Shown here: piece after piece, positions 1 through 10,590 of the stretch
How positions within the stretch are numbered: position 1 is the stretch's first letter
How the letters are laid out: each line of letters begins with the position of its first letter
NCBI GenBank assembly: GCA_019054805.1
Contig: JAHQIY010000003.1
Coordinates: 8,308,001-8,372,000 of the forward strand
Direction of reading: 5' to 3'
Length of the DNA: 64,000 nucleotides
Source: Brachionus manjavacas
Lineage: Eukaryota > Rotifera > Eurotatoria > Ploima > Brachionidae
Translations under genes and position numbers: made by a program
Notes under the pieces: model-generated
Told to the model about the DNA's origin: nothing
Seen by the model: only the letters and a program-made list of their open reading frames with translations
The model's database searches: none

Positions 1-1386
1 GATCCCGATTGCAAATGGAATTGAAGCTAATGAAACTATACTTAATAACCCGATGGAAACTTTTGTTGAAGATGGTATTAACTTAATGATGTCATCAAAT
101 AGATTGGCAAGACAAGCACCAATAGAACCAAGTGATAGAATTTTTTGGCTGAAATTAATGAAAAAATTTTTTATTTTGTCTTTTATATTACTTGATTCAT
201 TATTATCAAATGAGTCACTAATCAAATCCATACTATTAATTACTTGGTCGTTGTCTATTTTTTTAAATATAATCTGTAACATTTGTATTTTTCCTCTATT
301 GTTAGAAATTGAATCAGGATCATTCGATAATTTTTCTCGCAAGTCACTAATACCAAAATTTTCCATGAACTTCATTTTTAAATTTTTTATTATTTCATTT
401 TCACTGATATTTTTAGCTGTTGGAATGTGGCTCAAAAGCGTATCAAGACCTGGTAATAGATTTACTGCAGTATTTCCGGCCATTTTTAGCTTAGTTTCTG
501 TATCTTTGAATAAATCTGTAAGCAAATATTTTTTCTTTAATCTAATAATCCTTTCAGAAAAAGGATCAAGCAAGTCGATGTTGAAATCCTTTATTTTGGC
601 AAATACTAAATATTTTTCGATTTCAGTCTTAAGACGAGCTCCGTCTTTTGAATAGCATTCATTTAAAAAATCCTCTTTGTGTGATGTTATAAAATAAAGC
701 GAATTTTTGATTATTTTTTGTTTATAACTCTCCAATTTAAATATGTCTGAATTGAACATTTTAATATCCTTTAAAAAACTACTGAAAACCATTTTATTAT
801 CTATTGTTTTGCAAATAACATCAGCCTCTTTGTTTATGCATTCGATTAAATCTTTTTTATTATCATTATATTGTTGATCAAAAGCTTTCTTTTTGCTAAA
901 ATTTCCAGTCAATTCTTTGATTTTTTTTTCTAAAAAATCATCCATTTTATTGTACACAAAAAAAAGGAGCACATTTTTTTCTTCATATTTTTTAGCTTTT
1001 TCCAATTCTTCACTTAAAAGTCTATTGTCAGTAATAAAAATAATCGCATCAAACTCACTGATTGAACAATTCTTTTTAACATCATTCAAAATAGCATCAA
1101 TGTCAGAATTTTTGTTGTCCATAAATCCCATTGTATCAAAAAAGTTTATTTCAATTTCAACTTTCGAATAAGAAATCTTGTAACCAAATTTAGCGTACTT
1201 TTTTTCAATTTCACAACATTCAGCTCCGGCTTTTTCTCTAGCTGAAATAATGTCTTTACATGCTAAATTTCGAAATGCATTGATAAAAGAGCTCTTTCCC
1301 ACGCCAGTTTTTCCAATCACAGCAATATTTAATAAATTTTTCAACACTTTTTCTTCTTGCTCGGGGGTGAATTTTTTCTTTTCCAT
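1..1386 (-). CDS. IRG-like large GTPase, 3' end outside the window
   Basis: From the ATG at 1386 the minus strand stays open for 462 codons to the window edge with no stop, so only the C-terminus is missing. The G1 P-loop GKTGVGKSSF lies at residues 25-34, a G3-like DTMG at 84-87 and the G4 motif NKMD at 146-149. A hydrophobic strand followed by TSHKED (about 230-237) sits where G5 is expected. After the G domain come helical segments including NLLPGLDTLL and a hydrophobic stretch at the visible end, as in the helical domains of immunity-related GTPases. IRG proteins remodel membranes, classically around intracellular pathogens; that role here is inference from family. GIMAP/AIG1 or another dynamin-like family is the main alternative, but the FINAFRN run after the P-loop fits IRG better. 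No neighbour supports the function. Confidence 0.72.
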   Translation of the reverse strand, partial: MEKKKFTPEQEEKVLKNLLNIAVIGKTGVGKSSFINAFRNLACKDIISAREKAGAECCEIEKKYAKFGYKISYSKVEIEINFFDTMGFMDNKNSDIDAILNDVKKNCSISEFDAIIFITDNRLLSEELEKAKKYEEKNVLLFFVYNKMDDFLEKKIKELTGNFSKKKAFDQQYNDNKKDLIECINKEADVICKTIDNKMVFSSFLKDIKMFNSDIFKLESYKQKIIKNSLYFITSHKEDFLNECYSKDGARLKTEIEKYLVFAKIKDFNIDLLDPFSERIIRLKKKYLLTDLFKDTETKLKMAGNTAVNLLPGLDTLLSHIPTAKNISENEIIKNLKMKFMENFGISDLREKLSNDPDSISNNRGKIQMLQIIFKKIDNDQVINSMDLISDSFDNNESSNIKDKIKNFFINFSQKILSLGSIGACLANLFDDIIKLIPSSTKVSIGLLSIVSLASIPFAIGI

Positions 1387-2238
1387 TTTAAAATCAAACC
1401 TTAAAGAAATTATTAAATTTTAATGATTCTTGACACGAATAAAGAAAGAAAATCATCTATTAAGTTTGACTAATAATAGTAAAATTAAAATAATCCCGTT
1501 TTGTATTTATCCCAAAAAAAATTAAGGATGATTTCCCGTTTTTTTTTATATCAATTAAAAAACAGGATAATATTCTTACACCAAAATAAATAATTGCAAT
1601 TTTGAAATAAAGATTTCAAGACAGTTAAATTTTTTCTTTTAAATGAAGAAACAATAGTGATACATTTTTTTCATCAATTTTTCATCATTTCTCAACGACT
1701 CAATTTGTTTAAAAAATCATTATTATCCTTTTAAATATATTTGAATTATTCAAAAAAGGATAATCTTAATATTTAAAACCCAAATGTGTGAAAAAAAGTA
1801 AAATTTTCATGCATACACTTTCGATAACTAACTTTGAAAAAAAGTGAAATGTTCATACATATACTAACGATAACTAACTTTAATATTTAATTATATACTG
1901 CTTTAAAAATTGTCTTATTCTAGATTTAATTTAACATAATTTTATGCTGCTTTAAAAATTGTCTTATTCTGGATTATCTTTAACATAATCTAAATATTTA
2001 AAACCCAAATGTGTGAAAAAAAGTAAAATGTTCATGCATATCCTTTCGATAGCTTTTTTTAATATTTGAATATAGTGCCTTTAAAATTGTCTTAATCCAT
2101 TTTTTTAGATTACATAATATATTTTAATTTTTTTGCAATCTAAAATTAGATTTTAATTAAAAAATAAAGAAAAGAAAAAAACATTCAAATTCATTGAAAT
2201 TTATTCATTCAAGTTTATCTTACAAGAAATGTTGTTTG
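1387..2238. repeat. AT-rich intergenic DNA with short direct repeats
   Basis: No gene is visible. A unit starting ATTTAAAACCCAAATGTGTG occurs near 1771 and again near 1993. A second unit, CTGCTTTAAAAATTGTCTTA, occurs near 1898 and 1947. CATGCATA/CATACATA followed by a CGATA motif recurs three times. This looks like local duplication of a sequence of about 220 bp. Confidence 0.5.
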
Positions 2239-2240
2239 TA

Positions 2241-2533
2241 CAGTATGCCACAAAAGGTTAGAATCAAGTTGAAAAAAATAAAAATTTTGTTTTTTTGCAA
2301 TTAAAAAAATAGTTAACTATTAATTTTTTTCAAATAATAGCTTTTTTAAAGTAAGTCTACCAAAAAATCTAACAAAATAGGGTAAAAATAAAATAACTGA
2401 TTAACAGAGATGGCAAATTGCGTTTTTTTTGATAAATCAGACTGAAAGAGAAATAGCCGAGTTAATGAAATAATGAACAAAAAAACAATCAGATTAAAAA
2501 AAAAGTTTGACTCTAACTTTTTGCGAAATACTG
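2241..2533. mobile_element. Tc1/mariner-type MITE
   Basis: A 293-bp non-coding element is flanked on both sides by TA (2239-2240 and 2534-2535), the target duplication used by Tc1/mariner transposases. Its ends are inverted repeats of about 28 bp: the left begins CAGTATGCCACAAAAGGTTA and the reverse complement of the right begins CAGTATTTCGCAAAAAGTTA. The interior is AT-rich and encodes nothing, so it is a non-autonomous copy. Confidence 0.75.
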
Positions 2534-2535
2534 TA

Positions 2536-3230
2536 CAGAAATATTCATTAAATCATTTAATCAACACTTAAGAAAAAAAAAATTTAAAATCAATTTTTAA
2601 TAAGAATTTTTCAATATAATAAATAAAATAAATCAATCAATTAAATAATCAATACTAATTTATTTTTCATTTAATTTAATTATTCTGGCAGCGGAGCAAC
2701 AGGTAAAACCTTGTTTTCTTAAAAAAGAAAACTAAATAATTTTACTTAATACCAGTTTGATCATTTAAACTATTTTAAAAAGAGTATTTTTACATTTCAA
2801 AATAATCACGCATTGGAATCAACTTGAAGTTAATGGTCAATTTATGATGCTCAAAATGATCAAATCAGGTTTTAATTATGAAAAAGATAAAATTAATCAG
2901 ATAAAATCTGCACTTTAAAAATGTACATTGCAGAGTTCATACTATCTAAATGATCCTATATTATTATTTATTATTATTATTATTTCAATGAAGGAGATGT
3001 AAAAAAAACAAAAAAAAAAAAAATAAAAAAAATAAAATGTAATAAATAAGACAAAGATTGAACATCACTATTGATTGAAGATGAGCTCAGATTTCCTACT
3101 TGTTGGGATTTCGCAGCAAGAACTACTACTATTACTATTAAGTGTTTTCTAAAAAATTGAATGAAATATATAATTTTAATTTGAAATGTTAATTTTTTTT
3201 AATTTCAATAATTATTATTCATTTTTTTTT
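2536..3230. other. AT-rich DNA with a small plus-strand coding fossil
   Basis: Mostly low-complexity AT. Around 2812-2917 the plus strand reads a short peptide containing QLEVNGQFMMLKM. It closely matches a peptide read on the minus strand at about 3775-3820 (HLEVYDQFMMLKM), so it is a second, oppositely oriented scrap of the same mobile element. There are homopurine runs near 3000. Confidence 0.4.
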
Positions 3231-3234
3231 TTTT

Positions 3235-3775
3235 TTTTTATAAAATAAAATCTATTTTAATATGATTTGAGGAGTAGTTCTAGGATTTTTCTGTTTTTCT
3301 CACTCGATTCTCTAAAAAGGTACCTTATCGACTCCATCGTTCCATCTTTACTTTCTTATTTGTTAAGCATTTTTTCAAGCTTTACTTGCTTTGGCTGCCA
3401 TATTTCCTATATTTTCTTTTTCTTCTAGGATGGTTTTCATATCATCTATCATGGATTTTTTGCTAGTTCTATTTTCTTTATCTCTTGTTTCATTAGAATA
3501 TTGTTCACTAGTGTTTTTGTAAATTTGTTGTTTGCTAATCTCATTATGAAGGGCATTTTTCTCTTCTCTCCATTGGTTCTACATTAAGGGCGGTCATCAG
3601 TTTTGTTGTTCTTGATCTCTTGCAGAGTCCAAACATTTTCTTTACCAAGTTGTCATATGTTGTTTTAATTTTTTTTAAGTAAATCTGATTAAGCTTGATT
3701 GCCTCGCATCCATAGGCGAGTATTGGTCGGCAGAATATTAAGTGAGTAATTTTTTGCAGACTTTAATTCTTGATT
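3235..3775 (-). mobile_element. Degraded LINE reverse transcriptase, C-terminal fragment
   Basis: The minus strand reads FCRPILAYGCEAIKLN followed by RSRTTKLMTALNVEPMERRE, then after stops RLANNKFTKTLV. This order and wording is typical of the region after the fingers/palm of non-LTR reverse transcriptases. Stops and frameshifts show it is dead. It lies directly downstream of the MULE fossil on the same strand and may be a separate insertion. Confidence 0.5.
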
Positions 3776-3779
3776 TTCT

Positions 3780-4650
3780 CATTTTGAGCATCATAAATTG
3801 ATCATAAACTTCAAGGTGCCAACATCTGAGCATTCTTGTATTTTCGAATACGATACTAATTGCTTGCATCATCGCGAGCTCAAAATCACAGAGTGTCTTT
3901 TGAAGTTTTTACTCGTTTTGGTTGCTAAAAATTTTTTTTAAGTTGGTAAGGGCTTCGACATACGTTTCATGCTCTTTATTTTGAAGAAGAATGTATCCCG
4001 ATGGAAAAATTTTATTTTGATAGTATCCGTGGATCAAAAAATTTGATAAAAATGAGTTGGACACGTTTTAAATGTACCATCTAAGTGCCATCGCTTTGAG
4101 TTTGTTAAAATTCTGATGCCGATTGGTGACATAAATATTAAAATCCGATTCGAATTATTTAGGTTGTCGAATTGAAGGAATTGTTTATTGTTGATATTGG
4201 CGTAAATCTCATTTATTTGAATATCTTTTGTTTCTTTCAGATTTGCCGGTTTCGACTTTTTCTGATGATAACTAAGATTGGATTTTTTTTCTGCAAATGG
4301 TCTCCAATTTGCCGCAACTTCTTCGTTCGTGTACTTTGCTTTGAGTCGTTCTTATTGTCGATTGTAGGTGTACCTCAAAGATATTTCGTGATTATTTTTA
4401 ACAACTATAAGAAACTATAAGCATTCTTTAAAATATAAGAAGGAGTCAATCTCACAGTCAGTTAATCTTTTGTGATAGTGTTCGATGTCGTTCTTTTCCA
4501 TTGTTACCGGATTGAAAAGTGCACCACATGTTCGGTTTACACACCAATACCACTCAGATTTATTTTCGTTCTTTTTATACCTTTGATCTTGGCAAATAAG
4601 TTCTTGAGGCTTTTTGTCACTGTCAAAGTAGATGATGTCCATATTGGAAT
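3780..4650 (-). pseudogene. MULE transposase with N-terminal FLYWCH finger, degraded
   Basis: Read from 4642 downwards, the first block has a WYWC..CGALFNP...HYH pattern, as in FLYWCH zinc fingers. It is followed in broken frames by FLQFDNLNNSNRILIFMSP, then WHLDGTFKTCPTHF, carrying the first catalytic Asp of the MULE DDE domain. Next come SGYILLQNKEHETYVEALTN and TLCDFELAMMQAISIVFE, where the DFE block matches the second acidic motif. This domain order is that of animal Mutator-like transposases. An in-frame stop after the finger, another near 3915, and frameshifts make it a pseudogene. Confidence 0.7.
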
Positions 4651-4724
4651 GGTTGTTTTTGGTTTAGACAAGTTAGTGTATATTTAACAAATTCAAGTGT
4701 TTTGTTCAATTATTATTTTATTTA

Positions 4725-6360
4725 TTTAGTTGTTTTCTGTAAATAAATAAAATAAAAATAAAATTAAAGTTAATAAAATTAGATAAAAAAAAAAAGAAAC
4801 AAAATAGAGGAAATAAGCTAAAAAAATGAAATTTGAAAAGACATAAATGGGAAAAGATTACATGTGGCACATGTTTAAATAGTTCAAGTTTAAGGAAAAA
4901 AAGAAGAAATTGTAAGGTAGCAATTACACAATGGAGTTGGGTATTCAATTTATCTTGATTCGAAACCTTCTTTGTATTCTTTCACTAGTCTTTCAACCAA
5001 TGGAATAAAATGACTTAGTCCTGTCCCAACATATTTCTCACTCAACTCAAAAAGACGATTCGAGACTGTTAGTAATTTTAGTTTATTAAAAACTTCATGT
5101 TGCACGATGTTGGAGGGAGTATCATATTTTAACTTAAGGATAGATCTGACTGCTGTATTGTGAATTGCTTGTAGTTTTTTGATATTATTTTCTGAAAATG
5201 AATTCAAGCAAGGAAAAGATTAGTCTAAAATCGATCCGACTAAAGATTTATATAAATTTCCTAGTGTGTTTTGATTGAGACCTCATTTTTTGTTTGTGTT
5301 TTCTAAATCCAGATTGCTCCTGGATAAGGAGTGAATTTTGATCCAAATAATTGTATAATCTTGAAAATACTATGCGTTCCAGGAGCTTTCTTAAACAACT
5401 CGTTATACTAATTGGTCTATAATTTAAAGGATCTTGTAAAGAAGAGGTTTTTCATAGTAATGTTCGATGTTTTCCATGCTTTAGGGACTCTAACTTCTCG
5501 AAGAGATAAATTAAAAAGTTCTATTATTTCTATTAATGAATTTCTAGTAAAGTTTTTTAACATTAGATTATGAATTTGGTCAGGTCCTGATGCCGCTTCA
5601 TTTTTCAATCTTTTTAAAGCCATAATTAATTCATTTATTGAGGCCTTTAACTCAAATGTAAGTTGAATAAATTTCTTCTTGAGATTTTGACAGTTTTTGA
5701 AAGTTTCTTCTTACTTTCCTGCGTTCTTTTATCAGAATAACAATGTTCGGGGGAAGAATTGCGTTTCTTCTTGGTCGATGTAAAGATCATTGTAGTCAAT
5801 CTTATTCTTTTCAAGCGATTTTGGCTTTTCGGCAATGGAGCATTTTTTTGTCAAGTGTCCTTTCTGATGACAATTTTCGCATAGTGTTTCTTTTACAGGG
5901 CATTTAGCTAAGTTCTGTCCTTAATCATCACATAAATAGCATTTCTGCTTTTGTCCAACAATTGACACAAGACACTGTAAACCATACATTATTGTGGGGC
6001 CTGACAAGCTTCCAATAATATTCTCAACTTCTTTTGGGAATGATATTCTCACTCTTCTGACACCATTTTTCCTCTCGGGCCTATCTTTATATTTTTCTTC
6101 AGTAATGTGTTCAATATTAAGTCCATCAATTCGAACAGCATTAAAGAAGGTTTCAAGTCTATGATTCTCGAAATCAGAGAGCAAGAAGTGAAAACGAAAA
6201 GTACAATACCTTCTGAGATCCGGGACTTTATTTGCATCTTTAAGTCTGAAAATGGTTCCATTGATATTGATGTCACGATCGAAAATTTTGGCAACATTAA
6301 AAGCAGCATTAAACTCTATTTTCCAAGTTTGTTTGAAGAGAAATTGTAGATACTTGTGAT
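4725..6360 (-). mobile_element. LINE copy A: ORF1 joined to an internally deleted ORF2
   Basis: Read on the minus strand. First comes an ORF1 (Gag-like) part at about 6340-5650 with two zinc-knuckle blocks, an intact CENCHQKGHLTKKC and a decayed CYLC..C. From about 5640 the reverse transcriptase N-terminus follows (LKNEAASGPDQIHNLMLKN, then NYRPISITSCLRKLLERIV and QSGFRKHK). Next is an abrupt jump to the thumb/C-terminal region (SENNIKKLQAIHNTAVRSIL, 5207-4950). The endonuclease and the catalytic F/YADD palm are absent. An AT-rich 3' tail near 4725-4790 matches the other copies in this window but lacks their terminal hairpin. Frameshifts occur at the ORF1 stop (about 5925) and at about 5450. 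Confidence 0.72.
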
Positions 6361-7323
6361 CGCATCATTTTCCACTTGTTTCAGGACTTGTTTCAGGATT
6401 TTTTATTATTCTTAACTTATTTTTTATATGCGAGACTTATTATTAAATTCTATAATGACTAAATCTTTATGCGTTACTTAATTTTTTTTTGTTTTTGCGT
6501 TAAAAAAAATTTTTCTTATACCATAATTTTTTAAGTCATAATCACATTTTTCCAATTACTTTTTTTAATTTTTTTGGAAATTGCCTTTTAATGAGTTGTA
6601 ATCACACGTCTTTTTTTTGCATTCAGTTTATTATCTGAGAACGCAGAGGTAACTAAATCAGAACAAACATAGTAATGGTAATTAAATTTGAAATTGTTAA
6701 ATTGTGTGAAACTTGTAGCGAATTTTTGTTTAAAATGTTTATGTATTTATTACTGGCAAGAGCTTTGAGAATTTTATTAAATCAAATACTCATTTAAACA
6801 TGATGTATAATTGAATTATATCTAATTTTTAGAATTAGATTTCATCAAAAATTATTTTAAAAATATTATTTTTCAGGAGTGTTTTTATATTACTTTATTG
6901 TCAATGGATTGTTTTAAACAATTCTATATTATACAAAAAGATGGACCAAGGAGCAAACAAAAAATTTTGAGGAAGCAAACATGGTTTCTGATTTTACACA
7001 ATATAAAATATTCTGTTTAAATTCATTACAATTGAAAGCTTGTGAATAGTGTATAGATATTGCCAATCTAAAAATTATCAATAAAAATTTTGAAATTATT
7101 CATAAAATCACAAAATAATCTTTTTCATCAAATAAAAAAGTTTTAAAAAAATTTTAGCAGTAAAAGTAATCAAAACTGTAATTTGGTCAAAAAAGCTAAT
7201 TAGCATGAAAAAAACCTGCTTTTAAATTTTTTCCATAACTTTTTCCGTATTTAAATTACATAAAATATCAAAATTAATATTATCTTTTTAATTTATTTAA
7301 ATTTAGTTTTTATTTAGAAAAAT
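6361..7323. other. AT-rich intergenic DNA
   Basis: No ORF, RNA gene or clear mobile element is visible between LINE copy A and the tRNA-Gly gene. Confidence 0.5.
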
Positions 7324-7395
7324 TGCGTCAGCCGGGAGTCGAACCCGGATCCGCTGCTTGGAAGGCAACAATGATAACCGCTACACCACTGACGC
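7324..7395 (-). tRNA. tRNA-Gly(UCC)
   Basis: The 72-nt minus-strand sequence folds as a standard cloverleaf. Acceptor arms are GCGTCAG and CTGACGC plus discriminator A. The A box is TGGTGTAGCGG, the anticodon loop CTTCCAA gives UCC, and the T arm CCGGGTTCGACTCCCGG contains a consensus B box. A T5 run follows the gene as a Pol III terminator. It is identical to the copy at 8790-8861. Confidence 0.95.
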
Positions 7396-7682
7396 TCCTT
7401 AACAAAATATATTTTTTAAGCGTCTTACAAAATTAATTTATCTAGTCTTTTAAATATTGTGGAAAATTAATAGAAATTTATTTACAGATTCGAGTAAATA
7501 ATTAAAACTTAAGAGAAACTTCAAAAAGGAATTTTTTTTTCAATCATATACTTGACTCAAAAAATTACTAAAATTAATAAAAAATAGCAAATATCAAAAA
7601 ATTTATATGTTAAAAAAACTAATAAATTCAACAAAATGTTTTTTTTTTGAATTGTTATTTTTAATAAAAAAATTATAAAAAA

Positions 7683-7754
7683 CTCCGTGACGGGGAATTG
7701 AACCCCGGTCTCCCGCGTGACAGGCGGGGATACTCACCACTATACTATCACGGA
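7683..7754 (-). tRNA. tRNA-Asp(GUC)
   Basis: The 72-nt minus-strand cloverleaf has acceptor arms TCCGTGA and TCACGGA plus discriminator G. The anticodon stem-loop is CCCGCCTGTCACGCGGG (anticodon GUC), and the T arm is GGGGTTCAATTCCCC. A T6 terminator follows immediately. An apparent plus-strand ORF over this locus is only the antisense of the tRNA. Confidence 0.95.
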
Positions 7755-7989
7755 TTCTGATTTTTTCCTAACTGAAAATGAAGTTTTTTCTAAGATCGAA
7801 ATTCAAAAAATTTTTTTGAACAAATCCGATGATGTCTACACTTTCTTTGAAGTCATCAGATCCAATGATTTTATGAATAAAGATAAATTGTTTTTTGCGT
7901 TTGCCTATATTTTAATACTTCCGCTTGACAACAATGTCCAGACTCAAAATAAATAGGAATCTTACTTGTAAAAATTAAAAACTGATTTA

Positions 7990-8464
7990 AATAAACTTTA
8001 ACTACTAACAGTCTCGAATCGACTTTTTGAATTGAGTGAAAGATATGTTAGGACTGGTCTAAGTAACTCTGTTCCATTAGCTGTCAAACTGCTCGAAGAA
8101 TATATAAGTCAAGATATCTCGAATACCCAACTCCACTGTGTAATTGCAACCTTACTATTTCCTTTCTTTATTTCAAAATCAAATTTTTGAAATTTTTTAA
8201 TCAAATTTCAAAAATTTGATTTTGAATTTGATTTCAAAAAGGCATGAAATTTTCTAAATGCCTGAACAATCAAACATTTAGAAAATTGTATCCCGTAACT
8301 CTTTATTTAAATATATCTAATTTTTTAATTTTCTTCTATTATAAACTTTTTTATTTTTATTATACTTTTATTTATTTTATCTTATTTTACTTAATTTCAT
8401 TTTTATTTAATTTTTTTAATCTGAAGGAGCTATAACTCGGTAAGAAAACAAATAAATAAATAAA
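7990..8464 (+). mobile_element. LINE copy B, 3'-terminal fragment
   Basis: It begins inside the reverse transcriptase C-terminus (TVSNRLFELSERYVRTGLSN, with a stop nearby). It runs through the 3' untranslated region to CTGAAGGAGCTATAACTCGG and an AAATAAATAAATAAA tail ending at about 8464. It is heavily 5'-truncated, as expected of target-primed reverse transcription. An inverted AT-rich segment at 8160-8240 is an added rearrangement. Confidence 0.65.
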
Positions 8465-8789
8465 GTAAAATATTTAAAAGCTTTTTAATTATTTTTTCTT
8501 TATTTGAAGACAAAACTGATATACTTTTATGCATGTTCTTGTAATAATTTTTCTCAAATTTTTTCACATTATTTTTAAAATAAAAAATTTACTTTTCTTA
8601 AAGAAATTATTAAGATTTTTTTTCTACTTTAGACATCAATGATCTAATTGTTGAAGTTTTACTAAATGAATTTCATTTCTTGTTAAAATATATTTTTAAA
8701 CTAATGATTATTTCTTAAAGTATATTTTTCTCAAAATACGCTCATAAATTATATTTTTCTACATATTATTTTTAGCATTGAAATATTAA

Positions 8790-8861
8790 GCGTCAGTGGT
8801 GTAGCGGTTATCATTGTTGCCTTCCAAGCAGCGGATCCGGGTTCGACTCCCGGCTGACGCA
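8790..8861 (+). tRNA. tRNA-Gly(UCC)
   Basis: Base-for-base the same 72-nt gene as 7324-7395 but on the plus strand. It has the same UCC anticodon, A box and B box. A T7 run just after the gene provides the Pol III terminator. Confidence 0.95.
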
Positions 8862-9984
8862 ATTTTTTTAGGGATTAAAAAATTAAGAAAATCTTAATTT
8901 TTGCTAAAATCTTTAAGTCATAAGTAATTAAAAAGTAGATATTTGCTTATAATAATTAAAAATTCCGAATTTGTGTGATATGGATAAAACTAAAAAAAAA
9001 TTTTATTGTCAATAAAATATTAAAAAAAAAAGGATAAATTAAAAATAAAGAATAAGATATAATTAAATAAAATTTTATTTTTCTAACTTCTTAACTTTTT
9101 ACTCATCTTTATTGATTAAAGAATATTAAGTGTTTTACTTAAAGCCGCAGAACGGGTAAAATTACATCAAATTCGTAATGTTAAAAAATGTCAGCTTACG
9201 TAAAATCATGTAAAATTACATTTTTTCAAGTATAACTGATTCAAAAAATTAGTTGACAAAAATTCAATTTTTTATTTTAAAAGACAAATAAATAAAAAAT
9301 TATCAAAGAGTTTTTCTTAATAAAATTTTTAAGTTATTGATTATTTCATAAAATAAAAAAAAGGTATTACTAATTAATAAGAAAATTATTTTATTAGAAT
9401 TGTTTTTTTAACTGAAAATTAATTCTATTTGAAAAATAACCTGTTTCTCCAGTTTATTACATTTTTTTGTCTAAAATTACTCAACAAAATGTAAAAAAAT
9501 TTAAAGTTGTAAAGTTGTTAAAGAATTTTTCTGTAACCGAAAAAATTGAATAAAAAAAATTTTATACGAAAATTAGACTTATTTGGCATTCAAACTATTT
9601 ATTTATTTAATTTTAGGCTTGAACTAACCTCCTCTAAAAAGAAGTAAAACGAAAAAAAATAATTAAAATTTATTTTTTAAAATTATATTTTAATAATAGA
9701 AAAAGAATGTAAGTTCGAAAATAGAAAAAGGCATGAAATTTTTGAATAAAAAAACTTTGACCAAAATTTCATAAATTTCTTTTTGATATTGATTTTTTAT
9801 TGAACTAATTGTTTTAAACGAATTTTGTAATGATTAAATTTAAAATTTTTTAGCTATAATCAAATTGAATCAGAAATACCATAATTTTAAATCAGATTAC
9901 TCTTACGATTTTCTTTTAGATGTTTAATGCTCTCTTTCAGTAATTTATTTTCTTTCTACATGATTTGGTTACTTTCAAAAAGAT
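8862..9984. other. AT-rich DNA with ACGTAAAAT-type repeat motifs
   Basis: No gene is seen. Around 9180-9230 the run TTACGTAAAATCATGTAAAA resembles motifs in the repeat family at 35270-36135 and 49555-50265, so a decayed copy of that family may lie here. Confidence 0.3.
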
Positions 9985-10590
9985 AGGAAATCTTGAAGAC
10001 ATGATTAATAAGTATCTAAAAGAGATTGAAAGATGGCTTTTCAAATGGAAAATTTCTATTAAAAGTCTTATTACATGATCTTTGAGAAAAAAGCAACAAT
10101 TAAATCAATCTTGACCTCAAAATTAATGGTAACAATTTAAACAATGAGGAAAAAGTTAAATTCTTAGGCAACACATTGGACTCAAAACTTCCCTTTGGTT
10201 CAATGTGATGCCTAATGGTAGATGAATTAAAGGAGCACTGTAATTCAAGACTTAATAAAATAAAATATCTTCCAAATAGAAAATGGGGTCTAAAACCAAA
10301 AATATTAGGTAATCTTTACAAATCTTTGATAGGTTCAATCTTGGATTATACATTGTTCAAATCCATTCCCAGAAACTAATTTCAAAAAAATACAAGTGAT
10401 TCAAAATTCATCAGTTCGATCTATTTAGAGTCTGAAATATGATACCCCCTCTAATATTATGAACCAAGAGGCTATCAATGAACTTAAACTACTAACAGCC
10501 TCAAATCGACTTTTTGAGTTGAGTGAGAGATATGTCAAATATCTATATCTTTATATATCAATCTAATATATCCAATATCCAACTCAAATG
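9985..10590 (+). mobile_element. LINE copy C, reverse transcriptase thumb fragment
   Basis: Broken plus-strand frames read YLKEIERWLFKWKISIKSLI, KFLGNTLDSKLPFGSM, NRKWGLKPKILGNLYKSLIG and later LKLLTASNRLFELSERYVK, collinear with copy E. Several stops and indels are present. The copy breaks off in the sequence corresponding to the PTQL block of copy E. A matching 3' tail reappears at 11262-11396. Confidence 0.62.

Noticed and set aside
53..655. 200-codon plus-strand ORF
   Set aside because: It is antisense to the IRG-like GTPase, whose motifs are unmistakable on the minus strand.
7717..7956. 79-codon plus-strand ORF
   Set aside because: Its start lies inside the antisense of tRNA-Asp and the remainder has no recognisable motif.
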